NCBI GenBank assembly: GCA_023424475.1
Contig: JAFADX010000132.1
Coordinates: 1-28,053, forward strand
Source of the DNA: Pseudomonadota bacterium
GTDB lineage: Bacteria; Pseudomonadota; Alphaproteobacteria; Acetobacterales; Acetobacteraceae
DNA length: 28,053 nt
Direction: 5' to 3'
How positions within the stretch are numbered: the first letter of the stretch is position 1; every line of letters starts with the position of its first letter. A model generated the notes under the pieces. The model was not told the origin of the DNA. It was given only the letters and a program-made list of their open reading frames with translations, and ran no database searches. A program made the position numbers and the translations under genes. Positions 1 through 7,527 of the stretch are shown here, in pieces.

Positions 1-522
1 GAGATCGCCAGGGCGGCCGGCGCCCGGGTCATCGCGCGCGCGGGTGCCGCCAAGCACGACCTGCTCCGCGCGCGCGGAGCCGATGTCGTGCTCGACAGCG
101 CGCAACCCTTCCGCGAGGCGGTGCGCGCGGCGACGGGGGGCGCCGGGGTCGGCTGCGTGCTCGACACCATCGGCGGCGATGCCTTCGACGACAGCCTGCG
201 CTGCCTCGGCGACGGCGGCACGCTGGTGGTGGTGGGCTTCGCCGGCGGCGGCATCCCGACCGTCCCGGCGAACATCCTGCTGCTGAAGAACATTGCCGTC
301 GCGGGGGTGAACTGGGGCACCTATGTCGGCTGGTCGCCGGGCGACGGAAGGCGCCTCTACGCCCCCCGTGCGCGGGGGCTCTGGTCGCGGCTGGTGGGCT
401 GGTGGCAGGACGGCGCGTTGCGGCCCGAGGTGCATGCGGCCTTCCCGCTCGAAGGCTTCCGCGAGGCGATGGCCGAGGTCCGCGCGCGCCGCAGCGCGGG
501 CCGGGTGATCCTGACGCCGTGA
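1..522 (+). CDS. Zinc-independent quinone oxidoreductase (MDR family), C-terminal part
   Basis: The frame is open from the first base to TGA at 520-522, so the N-terminus lies outside the window. The visible 173 residues are the second half of a medium-chain dehydrogenase/reductase of the NADPH:quinone oxidoreductase (QOR) type. They include the end of the Rossmann nucleotide-binding fold, the stretch GVGCVLDTIGGDAF and a glycine-rich strand with GGTLVVVGFAGG. The terminal segment EAMAEVRARRSAGRVILTP is the usual QOR C-terminus. No cysteine cluster for structural zinc is seen. Family members reduce quinones or enones with NADPH in the cytoplasm; the substrate cannot be told. The stop overlaps the start of the next gene (GTGA), so the two are translationally coupled. 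Confidence 0.9.
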   Translation, partial: EIARAAGARVIARAGAAKHDLLRARGADVVLDSAQPFREAVRAATGGAGVGCVLDTIGGDAFDDSLRCLGDGGTLVVVGFAGGGIPTVPANILLLKNIAVAGVNWGTYVGWSPGDGRRLYAPRARGLWSRLVGWWQDGALRPEVHAAFPLEGFREAMAEVRARRSAGRVILTP

Positions 523-1913
523 CCGACGCCCGCGACCACCGCACGATCGCACTGATCGTCGCCTCGGCGCTGTTCATGCAGAACCTCGACAGCGCGGTGC
601 TCGCCACCGCGCTGCCGGCCATGGCGCGCGACCTGCACGAGGACCCCGCACGGCTCGGCGCGGCCATCACCTCCTACCTGGTGGCGCTGACCGTCTTCAT
701 TCCCTTCTCCTCCTGGATCGCGGACCGCTTCGGGGCGAAGCGCGTCTTCATGTTCGCGATCCTGGTCTTCGTCCTCGCCTCCGTGCTCTGCGGCCGCTCG
801 CAGGGCCTCGGGGAGCTGATCGCCTTCCGCATCCTGCAGGGCATGGGCGGGGCGATGATGGTCCCGGTCGGCCGGCTGCTGCTGCTGCGGGACATCCCGA
901 AGAACGAGATGCTCTCGGCCATGGCCTGGCTGACCATGCCGGCCCTCCTGGGGCCGGTGACCGGGCCGCCCCTGGGCGGGATCCTGACCGACCTGTTCTC
1001 CTGGCGCGCGGTGTTCTGGATCAACGTGCCGATCGGGCTGATCGGCGTCACGCTGGTGGCCTGGAAGATCCCCGACGTCCTGCCGCGCCGGCCCGGGCCG
1101 CCCGACGTCGTCGGCCTGGCGCTGACCGGGCTGTCCCTGGCGCTGCTGATGTTCGGCCTCGAGACCGTCGGGCGCCATGTCGTCCCCTCGGTGCTGTCCT
1201 GGGCCGGCCTGGCCTGCGGGCTGGTCGCCGGCGCCTTCGCGATCCGCCATTGCCGCCGCGTGAAGCGGCCGGCGCTCGATCTGTCGCTGTTCTCGATCGC
1301 GACCTTCCGCGACCCCGCGATCGCCGGCAGCATGTTCCGCAGCGGCGCGGGCGCGGTGCCCTTCCTGATCCCGGTCATGCTCCAGATCGGCTTCGGCATG
1401 AGCGCCTCGCAGAGCGGCCTGATCTCCTTCGCCACGGCCCTCGGCGCCTTCGCGATGAAGCCGCTGGTGCGGCCGCTGCTGCGGCGGACCGGCTTCCGCC
1501 TGGCGCTGGTGGTCAACGGCGCGATCGCCGCGGCGGGCATCGCCGCGCTGGCGCTGATCGGCCCGGCCTGGCCCTCGGCCGCGATCTTCCTGCTGCTGGC
1601 GGTGGGCGGCCTCGCGCGCAGCCTGCAGTTCACCGCGCTCAATACGCTCGCCTTCGCCGAGGTGCCGCCGGAACGGATGTCCGCCGCGACCGCGCTCTAC
1701 GGGACGGTGCAGCAGCTCACCCCGGCGCTCGGCGTGGTCCTGGCGACGGCGACGCTGGAGGTTTCCTCCACCATGGCCGGGCGCACCCACCTGCTGCCGG
1801 TGGATTTCTCGCACGGCTTCGTGGTGGCGGCGCTGGTGGTGCTGCTCTCGGTGCCGCTGCACATGCGCCTCGCCCGCGACGCGGGGGCCGAGGTGTCCGG
1901 CCACGGGCGGTAG
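519..1913 (+). CDS. MFS transporter, DHA2 (EmrB/QacA-like) drug:H+ antiporter family
   Basis: A 464-residue polytopic inner-membrane protein. I place the start at GTG 519, which overlaps the upstream stop as GTGA. An upstream in-frame ATG at 402 would add an arginine-rich stretch that is only antisense to the preceding gene. The first helix (IALIVASALFMQNLDSAVLA) contains the conserved D of DHA exporters. The loop SSWIADRFGAKRVF is the MFS motif A. ALLGPVTGPPLGGIL followed by WRAVFWINVPIG is the motif C / post-TM5 signature of the DHA2 subfamily. The family exports hydrophobic compounds using the proton gradient; the specificity is unknown. Hydrophobic segments continue to the C-terminus, consistent with 12-14 helices. 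Confidence 0.9.
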   Translation: MTDARDHRTIALIVASALFMQNLDSAVLATALPAMARDLHEDPARLGAAITSYLVALTVFIPFSSWIADRFGAKRVFMFAILVFVLASVLCGRSQGLGELIAFRILQGMGGAMMVPVGRLLLLRDIPKNEMLSAMAWLTMPALLGPVTGPPLGGILTDLFSWRAVFWINVPIGLIGVTLVAWKIPDVLPRRPGPPDVVGLALTGLSLALLMFGLETVGRHVVPSVLSWAGLACGLVAGAFAIRHCRRVKRPALDLSLFSIATFRDPAIAGSMFRSGAGAVPFLIPVMLQIGFGMSASQSGLISFATALGAFAMKPLVRPLLRRTGFRLALVVNGAIAAAGIAALALIGPAWPSAAIFLLLAVGGLARSLQFTALNTLAFAEVPPERMSAATALYGTVQQLTPALGVVLATATLEVSSTMAGRTHLLPVDFSHGFVVAALVVLLSVPLHMRLARDAGAEVSGHGR

Positions 1914-1932
1914 GACCGCTCGCTCAGAGCAT

Positions 1933-1950
1933 GTTCCGATCCGTCGGAAC
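1933..1950. repeat. Small hairpin GTTCCGA-TCCG-TCGGAAC
   Basis: A perfect 7-bp inverted repeat (1933-1939 / 1944-1950) with a 4-nt loop, just after the MFS stop codon. It may contribute to 3' end formation of the MFS transcript or be a short dispersed intergenic element. No T-tract follows it. Confidence 0.5.
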
Positions 1951-1963
1951 CGGCACCGGCCCG

Positions 1964-2018
1964 CACCCCCACCCGGCCACCATCCAGGACACTGTCGTTG
2001 GGTGGCCGGGTGGGGGTG
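1964..2018. terminator. Perfect 18-bp inverted repeat between convergent genes, probable bidirectional terminator
   Basis: Positions 1964-1981 are the exact reverse complement of 2001-2018, with a 19-nt loop. The element sits in the 143-bp gap between the convergent MFS gene and livF. The stem is extremely G+C-rich and has no T-run on either side, so intrinsic termination is not certain. Position and strength favour a transcription barrier or mRNA 3'-end stabiliser serving both strands. Confidence 0.6.
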
Positions 2019-2056
2019 GAGGCCGATGCCGTGAGCCAGGGCGAGCGGGAACGGCT

Positions 2057-2770
2057 CTAGAAGAGCTCCATCAGCTTCGCGTGGTCGTCGAGGTCCCGCG
2101 GCCTTCCCTCGAAGATGAAGGCGCCGGAGCGCATCACCAGGACGCGGTCGGAGACGGCGAAGGCTTCGCGCACATTCTGCTCGACCAGCAGGATCGACAT
2201 GCCGCGGGTCTCGCGCAGCGCGGCGATCGGGCGGATCAGGTCCTGGAACAGCTTCGGCGCCAGGCCGATCGAGGGTTCGTCCAGCAACAGAACCTTCGGC
2301 CGCGTCAGCAGGGCGCGGCCGATCGAGACCATCTGCTGCTGCCCGCCCGACAGCGTGCCCGCCCGCCGCGTGCGGAACTCCCTGATGCGCGGCAGGACTT
2401 CGAGGACCTCCTCGATCCGCTCCCGCTGCCCGCGCTTCGGGACGCCGGCGGACCAGAGCGCGAGGCCGAAGATCTCCTCGACCGTCAGGTCGGGAAAGAC
2501 GCCGCGGCCTTCCGGGACCAGCGCGACGCCGAGGGCACCGAGCGCCGCGGGCGCATGCTGCGCCGGCGCCTGCCCGAAGATCCGGATGCCGCCCGCCGAG
2601 GGCCGGTGCAGACCGAAGAGCACGCGCAGCAGCGTGGACTTGCCGGCGCCGTTATGGCCGATGAGGCAGAGGATCTCGCCGGCCTCGAGGTTCAGCGAGA
2701 CGTCCTGCAGCACCTCGCGCCCGCCATAGCCGGCCGCGAGGCCGAGGGCCTGGATGGCGTAGCCGGTCAT
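2057..2770 (-). CDS. livF: Branched-chain amino-acid-type ABC transporter ATP-binding protein LivF
   Basis: A 237-residue cytoplasmic ATPase of the HAAT (hydrophobic amino acid) importer family. Visible motifs are Walker A GHNGAGKST (about residues 38-46), signature LSGGQ (140-144), Walker B VLLLDEPS (160-167) and the LivF-type switch segment LLVEQN, where Q replaces the usual H. The start ATG (complement 2768-2770) overlaps the stop of livG as ATGA, so it is translated last in the operon. The stop at 2057 is followed by the large inverted repeat, consistent with the operon end. The longer open frame upstream of this ATG is a shadow of livG. Confidence 0.95.
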   Translation of the reverse strand: MTGYAIQALGLAAGYGGREVLQDVSLNLEAGEILCLIGHNGAGKSTLLRVLFGLHRPSAGGIRIFGQAPAQHAPAALGALGVALVPEGRGVFPDLTVEEIFGLALWSAGVPKRGQRERIEEVLEVLPRIREFRTRRAGTLSGGQQQMVSIGRALLTRPKVLLLDEPSIGLAPKLFQDLIRPIAALRETRGMSILLVEQNVREAFAVSDRVLVMRSGAFIFEGRPRDLDDHAKLMELF

Positions 2771-3525
2771 GCGGCCTCCTGCGGCCGGTCGCCGAAGTAG
2801 ATGGCGGCGAGCGCGGGATCGGTGAGGATGGCCTGCGGGTCGCCCTCGGCCAGCACCTTGCCCTGGTCGAGGAAGGCGATGCGGTTGGACAGTTCCACCA
2901 CCACGTCGAGGTTGTGCTCGATCAGGCAGATCGCGACGCCGCGCGCCTGCGCGTCCTTGAGCAGCGCGCCGAAGCGGATGCGGGAGGCGAGGTCGAGCCC
3001 CGAGGCAGGTTCGTCGAGCAGCCAGATATCGGCTTCCGCGGCGAGGATGCGCGCCATGGAGAGGAACTTGCGCTCGGCATAGGCGAGATCCACCGCGCGG
3101 GCTTCGGCCAGCGCGGCCAGCCCCGTCGCATCGAGCGCGGCCTCGGCGCGTTCGAGGCGCCTGCGCCGGGCCGCGCCGCCGCCGGGTTGCCAGAACCAGG
3201 AGGAGGTCTCGGTCGCGGCAAGCACGTTCTCCCGCACCGTCATGTGGGTGAAGAGCCGCAGGTCCTGGAAGGAGCGCGCCACGCCGAGGCGCGCCACCTG
3301 CCACGGCTTCATCCCCATGACCGGGCGGCCGCGCACCTGCGCGCTGCCGGAATCGGCGCGCAGGTTGCCGGTGATGAGGTTGAAGGTCGTGGTCTTGCCG
3401 GCGCCGTTCGGCCCGACCAGCGCGGTGACCTGCCCGGCATGAAGGGTCAGCGAGACGCCCGCGACGGCCTGCAGGCCGCCGAAGGCGCGGGCCAGGTTCT
3501 CGCAGCGCAGCGGGGCCTCGCTCAC
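2767..3525 (-). CDS. livG: Branched-chain amino-acid-type ABC transporter ATP-binding protein LivG
   Basis: A 252-residue ATPase that pairs with LivF on the cytoplasmic face of LivHM. The start is GTG (complement 3523-3525), overlapping the livM stop as GTGA. Walker A GPNGAGKT is at about residues 38-45, Walker B IWLLDEPASGLD follows at about 167, and the switch histidine is in CLIEHN. The ABC signature is unusual: the normal LSGGQ (LAYGQQR in typical LivG) reads LAYAERKFLSMARIL here, losing the conserved glycine and glutamine. The protein is otherwise full length, with LivG-style ARSFQDLRLF after Walker A. ATP hydrolysis may depend mainly on the canonical signature of LivF. Confidence 0.93.
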   Translation of the reverse strand: MSEAPLRCENLARAFGGLQAVAGVSLTLHAGQVTALVGPNGAGKTTTFNLITGNLRADSGSAQVRGRPVMGMKPWQVARLGVARSFQDLRLFTHMTVRENVLAATETSSWFWQPGGGAARRRRLERAEAALDATGLAALAEARAVDLAYAERKFLSMARILAAEADIWLLDEPASGLDLASRIRFGALLKDAQARGVAICLIEHNLDVVVELSNRIAFLDQGKVLAEGDPQAILTDPALAAIYFGDRPQEAA

Positions 3526-4397
3526 GACGTGGACCTCCCCTTCGACAGGTCGCCGACCAGCCCGGCCGGGCGGAAGATCATCAGCAGCGTCATCGCCGAG
3601 CCGTAGATGATCTGCTGCACCGCGCCGACCTCGGTGGGCGGGATGAAGGGGATGAAGGCGATGAAGGCCGGCAGCGAGAGCAGCAGCACCGCGCCCACCA
3701 GCGGCCCCCACAGCGTGCCCGTCCCACCGATGATGACCATCGCCATGATCTGGATCGACTGGTCGAGGGTGAAGGATTCAACATTGATGAAGGACAGATG
3801 CAGCGCATAGAGCGCGCCCGCGATGCCCGCCCCCGCGCAGGCGAAGACCACGGCGAGCGTCTTCGCCGCATTGACATTCTTGCCCAGCGCCTCGGCCGCG
3901 CTCTCCGCGTCGCGGATCGACTGCAGCGTCCGCCCGAAGGCGCCGCGCTGCAGCAGCGCCGTGGCCCAGAGGATGAGCGCGAGGGCGACCAGCGCGATCG
4001 GCAGCACCGAGACCTCGGCGCCGAGGATCATGGGGCGCGGTATGCCGACCAGGCCGCCGATGCCGCCGGTCAGCGGCTTGAGCTCCGCGAAGAGCGTCGC
4101 CGCCACCATCTGCAGCCCGAGCGAGGCGGCGACGAAATACTCCCCGCGGACGCGCAGCGCCGGCAGGGCGAGGCAGAGCGACAGCCCGCCCGCGACCACC
4201 GCCGCGACCAGGCAGGCGAGGAAGGGGTCGGGCACCAGCAGCAGCGCCACCTGCGCCCCGCCATAGGCGCCGAGCCCGAAGAAGACCGCATGCGCGATCG
4301 AGAAGATCCCCGCGTAGCCGACGATGAAGTTCAGCGTCGAGGCGAGGATGCCCGAGATCGCCGCGAGCGTCGCGAGGTTGAGGAGGAAGGCGGTCAT
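3522..4397 (-). CDS. livM: Branched-chain amino-acid-type ABC transporter permease LivM
   Basis: A 291-residue inner-membrane permease. It starts at ATG (complement 4395-4397), overlapping the livH stop as ATGA. The sequence is a run of hydrophobic helices with the LivM hallmarks: N-terminal LNFIVGYAGIFSIAHAVFFGLGAY, the EAA-like cytoplasmic loop GRTLQSIRDAESAAEALGKN, and the helix FINVESFTLDQSIQIMAMV followed by IIGGTGTLWGPLVGA. It forms the translocation pore with LivH. The long open frame extending further upstream is antisense or out of frame to livH and is not real. Confidence 0.94.
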   Translation of the reverse strand: MTAFLLNLATLAAISGILASTLNFIVGYAGIFSIAHAVFFGLGAYGGAQVALLLVPDPFLACLVAAVVAGGLSLCLALPALRVRGEYFVAASLGLQMVAATLFAELKPLTGGIGGLVGIPRPMILGAEVSVLPIALVALALILWATALLQRGAFGRTLQSIRDAESAAEALGKNVNAAKTLAVVFACAGAGIAGALYALHLSFINVESFTLDQSIQIMAMVIIGGTGTLWGPLVGAVLLLSLPAFIAFIPFIPPTEVGAVQQIIYGSAMTLLMIFRPAGLVGDLSKGRSTS

Positions 4398-5263
4398 CGC
4401 GTCTGGCCCACCCCGAAGATGCCGCTGGGGCGGAAGATGATGAAGCCGAACAGCACGAGGAAGGAGACCGCCTCGGCCCATTGCGTGTCGACGATCTGCA
4501 GCGCGAGGCTTTCCGCCACCCCGAGCATCAGCCCCGCCAGCGCCGCGCCGCGCAGGGAGCCGATGCCGCCCACGATGGTCGCCGCGATCGAGATCAGCAT
4601 GACCTGGTGGCCGATGGCCTCGTTCAGGCCCGTCGTCATGGCGGTGACGATCGCCGCCGGCGCGGCGAGCGCCGAGCCGATGGCGAAGGCAAGCACCGAG
4701 AGGCCGTTGGAGGACAGGCCGTAGGTCCGGATCAGGTCCGGGTTCTGGGCCAGCGCCCGCAGCGCGACGCCGGCCGGATGGCGCGTGAGGAAGACCGTCA
4801 GCGCGATGAAGAGGATCGCCGCCGTCGCCAGCGCGATCCAGAGCATGGGCGCGACGAAGATGTCGGGCATGATCTCCTCGGCGAAGGAGAGCGGCGTGTC
4901 CACCGTCGCGAAGCCGCGGCCCGCGATCATGCCGATGATGTTCTGCACCACGATGCCGACGCCGAAGGCGGCGACGAAGACGGTGAAGAAGGACCCTTCG
5001 TGCCGCTGGATCGGGCGGTAGACGAAGCGTTCCATCGCGATGCCGAACAGCATGGCCGCGAGGATGGCGAGCAGCGTGCCGAGCCAGCCCGGCCAATCCG
5101 CCCGCCAGGCGAACAGGAAGACGTAGCCCGCGATGGTGAAGGCGGTGCCGTGCGCGACATGGAAGATGCGGGTGGCGCCGAAGATCAGCGCGAAGCCCGC
5201 CGCGGTCAGGGCATAGATCGCCCCGGTCTGCAGCCCGTTGAGCAGCAGTTGCAGGAACAGCAT
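4394..5263 (-). CDS. livH: Branched-chain amino-acid-type ABC transporter permease LivH
   Basis: A 289-residue inner-membrane permease beginning MLFLQLLLNGLQTGAIYALT, the classic LivH N-terminus. GATRIFHVAHGTAFTIAGY and GVALRALAQNPDLIRTYG (the cytoplasmic coupling loop) are visible. The C-terminal part contains TIVGGIGSLRGAALAGLMLG, as in other LivH proteins. It lies 13 nt downstream of the substrate-binding protein and overlaps livM by 4 nt, so the permease and ATPase genes are one translational unit. Confidence 0.95.
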   Translation of the reverse strand: MLFLQLLLNGLQTGAIYALTAAGFALIFGATRIFHVAHGTAFTIAGYVFLFAWRADWPGWLGTLLAILAAMLFGIAMERFVYRPIQRHEGSFFTVFVAAFGVGIVVQNIIGMIAGRGFATVDTPLSFAEEIMPDIFVAPMLWIALATAAILFIALTVFLTRHPAGVALRALAQNPDLIRTYGLSSNGLSVLAFAIGSALAAPAAIVTAMTTGLNEAIGHQVMLISIAATIVGGIGSLRGAALAGLMLGVAESLALQIVDTQWAEAVSFLVLFGFIIFRPSGIFGVGQTR

Positions 5264-5276
5264 CGGCCGGTCGGCC

Positions 5277-6407
5277 CTATCCGACGGGGACGAAGCGCTG
5301 GCCGCGGATCTCGTTGACCTGCATCTGGGTCAGCATGTTGCCGTGGTCGTCGAACTCGCCCTGGCCGCCGACCAGGTTGAACTTCCGCGTGGCGAGCAGC
5401 GCCTCGCGCAGGTTGTCCCCGTTCACCTCCTTGCCGGCCTGCTCCACCTGGCGGGCGAGCAGGCCGAAGAGATAGGCCGCGTTGTAGTAGTTCGCGTGAT
5501 AGACGACCGGCGCCTGGCCGAAGCGCGTGCGGAAGTCGGCCGCGAAGCGTTTCGTGATCGCGTCGCCATTCTCGAAGTCGAGCTTCTGCGAGGTGAAGAG
5601 CGCGCCTTCGGCCTCGGGCAGCAGGCGCAGGCTGTCGATGCCGAAACCGGAATAGGAGCAGATGGTCTGCCGCACGCCGTTGTCGCGCAGGGCCTTGAGG
5701 ATCTGCGCCTGCTGCGCGCCGAAGGAGGCGATGTAGACCGCATCCGGCCGGGACTGCCGCACCCGCGCGACGACGGGGCCGAACTGCTGGGCCGCGCGCG
5801 GCACGCTGAAGCTGCCGGCAAGGGTGCCGCCATGCCGCGGCAGCTGTTCCTGGAGCTGGCCGCGAATGGCGTCGCCCAGTGGATCGTCGACATAGATCAG
5901 GGCGACGCGCTTGGCGTTCCGCTGCCGCACCAGGAAGGGCACCATCACCTGCACCTCGAGATGCGCGAGGGCGATGACGTTCCAGAAATAGGGCGAGAGC
6001 CCCGCGAGGTCCGGCCCGACCGCGCCGCCATTGACCATGATCACCTTGGCCCGGTCGCCGATCGGCGCCACCGCCTTCGAGGTCGCGGTCCAGGACACCA
6101 GCACCCAGACGGCGTGATCGACGCTGATCAGCTTGTTCATGCCGACCACCGAGGGCTGCGGCAGCGCCTGGCTGTCCTCGGACTGCAGCCGGACCGGGCG
6201 GCGCAGCATGTTGTCGGCCTCGATATGCGACAGCGCCACCTGCGCGCCGCGGGTGAAGGCCTCGCCGAACTCCGCGTTCGGACCGCTCATCGGGAACAGC
6301 GAGCCCATGACGTAGGGTTCGGCCTGCTGCGCCGCGGCAGGGCGGATGAAGGGCAGGGCGAGGCCGGCGGCCGCGATCGCGCGGCGGCCGATCGGATGAC
6401 CGGGCAT
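5277..6407 (-). CDS. HAAT-family ABC transporter periplasmic substrate-binding protein
   Basis: A 376-residue type I periplasmic binding protein (Leu/Ile/Val-binding superfamily). I choose ATG at complement 6405-6407 because AAAGGGAG lies about 8 nt upstream; an in-frame ATG nine codons earlier has no such site. The N-terminus MPGHPIGRRAIAAAGLA then LPFIRPAAAQQ is an export signal with a twin-arginine pair, so Tat export is possible. The mature protein starts with a strand like YVMGSLFPMSGPNAEFG and contains the ribose/leucine-binding fold elements. The ligand cannot be read from sequence; the neighbouring SMP-30 and hydantoinase genes hint at a carboxylate, amide or cyclic amide rather than a standard amino acid. 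That is inference. Confidence 0.9.
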   Translation of the reverse strand: MPGHPIGRRAIAAAGLALPFIRPAAAQQAEPYVMGSLFPMSGPNAEFGEAFTRGAQVALSHIEADNMLRRPVRLQSEDSQALPQPSVVGMNKLISVDHAVWVLVSWTATSKAVAPIGDRAKVIMVNGGAVGPDLAGLSPYFWNVIALAHLEVQVMVPFLVRQRNAKRVALIYVDDPLGDAIRGQLQEQLPRHGGTLAGSFSVPRAAQQFGPVVARVRQSRPDAVYIASFGAQQAQILKALRDNGVRQTICSYSGFGIDSLRLLPEAEGALFTSQKLDFENGDAITKRFAADFRTRFGQAPVVYHANYYNAAYLFGLLARQVEQAGKEVNGDNLREALLATRKFNLVGGQGEFDDHGNMLTQMQVNEIRGQRFVPVG

Positions 6408-6488
6408 GAACGACACTCCCTTTGCGGCCGGCACCTGCCTGGGCGCCGGCTCCTTCCGCGCCAGCGTCGGTCGGCCCCTGCCCCGATG

Positions 6489-7427
6489 TCAACCGTGGGG
6501 CAGGCGGAAGCCCGGCTCGTCCCACTCCATCGCGACGAGCTTTCCGCTGGTCGAGAGCGTGATGTAGGCGGTGCGCATGTCGGCGCCCCCGAAGCAGATG
6601 TTGGTCGGCATCCGTTCGGGCATCTTCACCACGCGCAGGATCTCGCCGGCCGGCGAGACGGTGGTGATCTCGCCGCTCACCAGCGTGGCGACGACGATGT
6701 TGCCCGAGGCCGCGATGGCCAGGCTGTCGAGCCGGCGATAGCCGGGGAACTGGCAGATCATCCGCCCGCCATTCGAGGACGGCCAGGGTTCCTTCTTCAA
6801 CCGGCCGGGTCCTTCGATGTCCCAGGCCCAGAGGCGGCCGGTCTCGGTTTCCGCGACGTAGAGCGTCCGGCCATCCGGGCTGACGCCGATGCCGTTGGCG
6901 CCGCCGAAGATCGGGTAGGCGGCCTCGACCGCGCCGGAGCCGTCGGCCTTGGCCCAGTAGGCGCCGCCATGGTCGCGGTCGCGCCCGCGCACCTTGCCGA
7001 GGTCGCTGAACCAGAACCCGCCCTGGCCGTCGAACATCAGGTCGTTCGGCCCGCGCAGCGGGTTCCCGCCGACCGAGCCGATCAGCGTCTCCACCGCGCC
7101 GGTCGCCGGGTCGATGGTTTCGATGCGGCCGCCGGAGTAGTCCGGCGACTGGCCCGAGGGGCGGAGCAGGCCGGGTTCCTCGTGCCAGGAGAAGCCGCCG
7201 TTGTTGCAGACATAGAGCTTCCAGCCCGGCCCGAGGGCCAGCCCGTTCGGCGCCCCGTTGACCACGGCGATCGTCGACTGCCGGCCGTTCTCCGCGACGC
7301 GGGTGATGCGGCGGGCCTCGATCTCGACCAGCGCGATGCTGCCGTCGGGCATGCAGACGGGCCCTTCGGGAAAGCGCAGCCCGTCGGTGACGACGCGCAG
7401 ATCCGGGTTCTCGATGGTCGCGGGCAT
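6489..7427 (-). CDS. SMP-30/gluconolactonase/LRE-like beta-propeller hydrolase
   Basis: A 312-residue protein of the SMP-30/gluconolactonase family. The start is ATG complement 7425-7427, preceded by GAAGAGAG; a longer frame upstream is a shadow of hyuB and the intergenic region. Family metal-site features are visible: the first-blade glutamate in RFPEGPV, the N in GPNDLMFD and GANGIGVSPDGRTLYVAET with its conserved N and D. These enzymes use a divalent metal to open lactones or related esters. No signal peptide is seen, so it is cytoplasmic. It is the first gene of the minus-strand operon, 81 nt before the binding protein, and is probably co-expressed with the importer. Confidence 0.88.
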   Translation of the reverse strand: MPATIENPDLRVVTDGLRFPEGPVCMPDGSIALVEIEARRITRVAENGRQSTIAVVNGAPNGLALGPGWKLYVCNNGGFSWHEEPGLLRPSGQSPDYSGGRIETIDPATGAVETLIGSVGGNPLRGPNDLMFDGQGGFWFSDLGKVRGRDRDHGGAYWAKADGSGAVEAAYPIFGGANGIGVSPDGRTLYVAETETGRLWAWDIEGPGRLKKEPWPSSNGGRMICQFPGYRRLDSLAIAASGNIVVATLVSGEITTVSPAGEILRVVKMPERMPTNICFGGADMRTAYITLSTSGKLVAMEWDEPGFRLPHG

Positions 7428-7527
7428 GGCGGCTCTCTTCCACTGGACGCTGGGCGCGATGATGGCCCGCAACCCCGCGCCTGCGAAGCCTTGACGGGTC
7501 CGGCCGCGCGACGGACCCTCCGCGGCC
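7428..7527. promoter_or_regulatory. Divergent promoter region of SMP-30/liv operon and hyuB, with inverted repeat
   Basis: This 100-bp gap must hold promoters for both directions. On the plus strand TTGACG (7491-7496) resembles a -35 element, although no good -10 lies 17 nt downstream. It abuts a perfect inverted repeat GGGTCCG-N9-CGGACCC (7496-7502 / 7512-7518), ending 9 nt before the hyuB ATG. The repeat could be an operator shared by the two divergent units or an mRNA hairpin near the hyuB start. The calls are by eye only. Confidence 0.4.

Noticed and set aside
357..1904. Minus-strand open frame opposite the MFS gene
   Set aside because: His/Arg/Gln-rich antisense translation typical of G+C-rich shadows; the plus strand has a full MFS protein.
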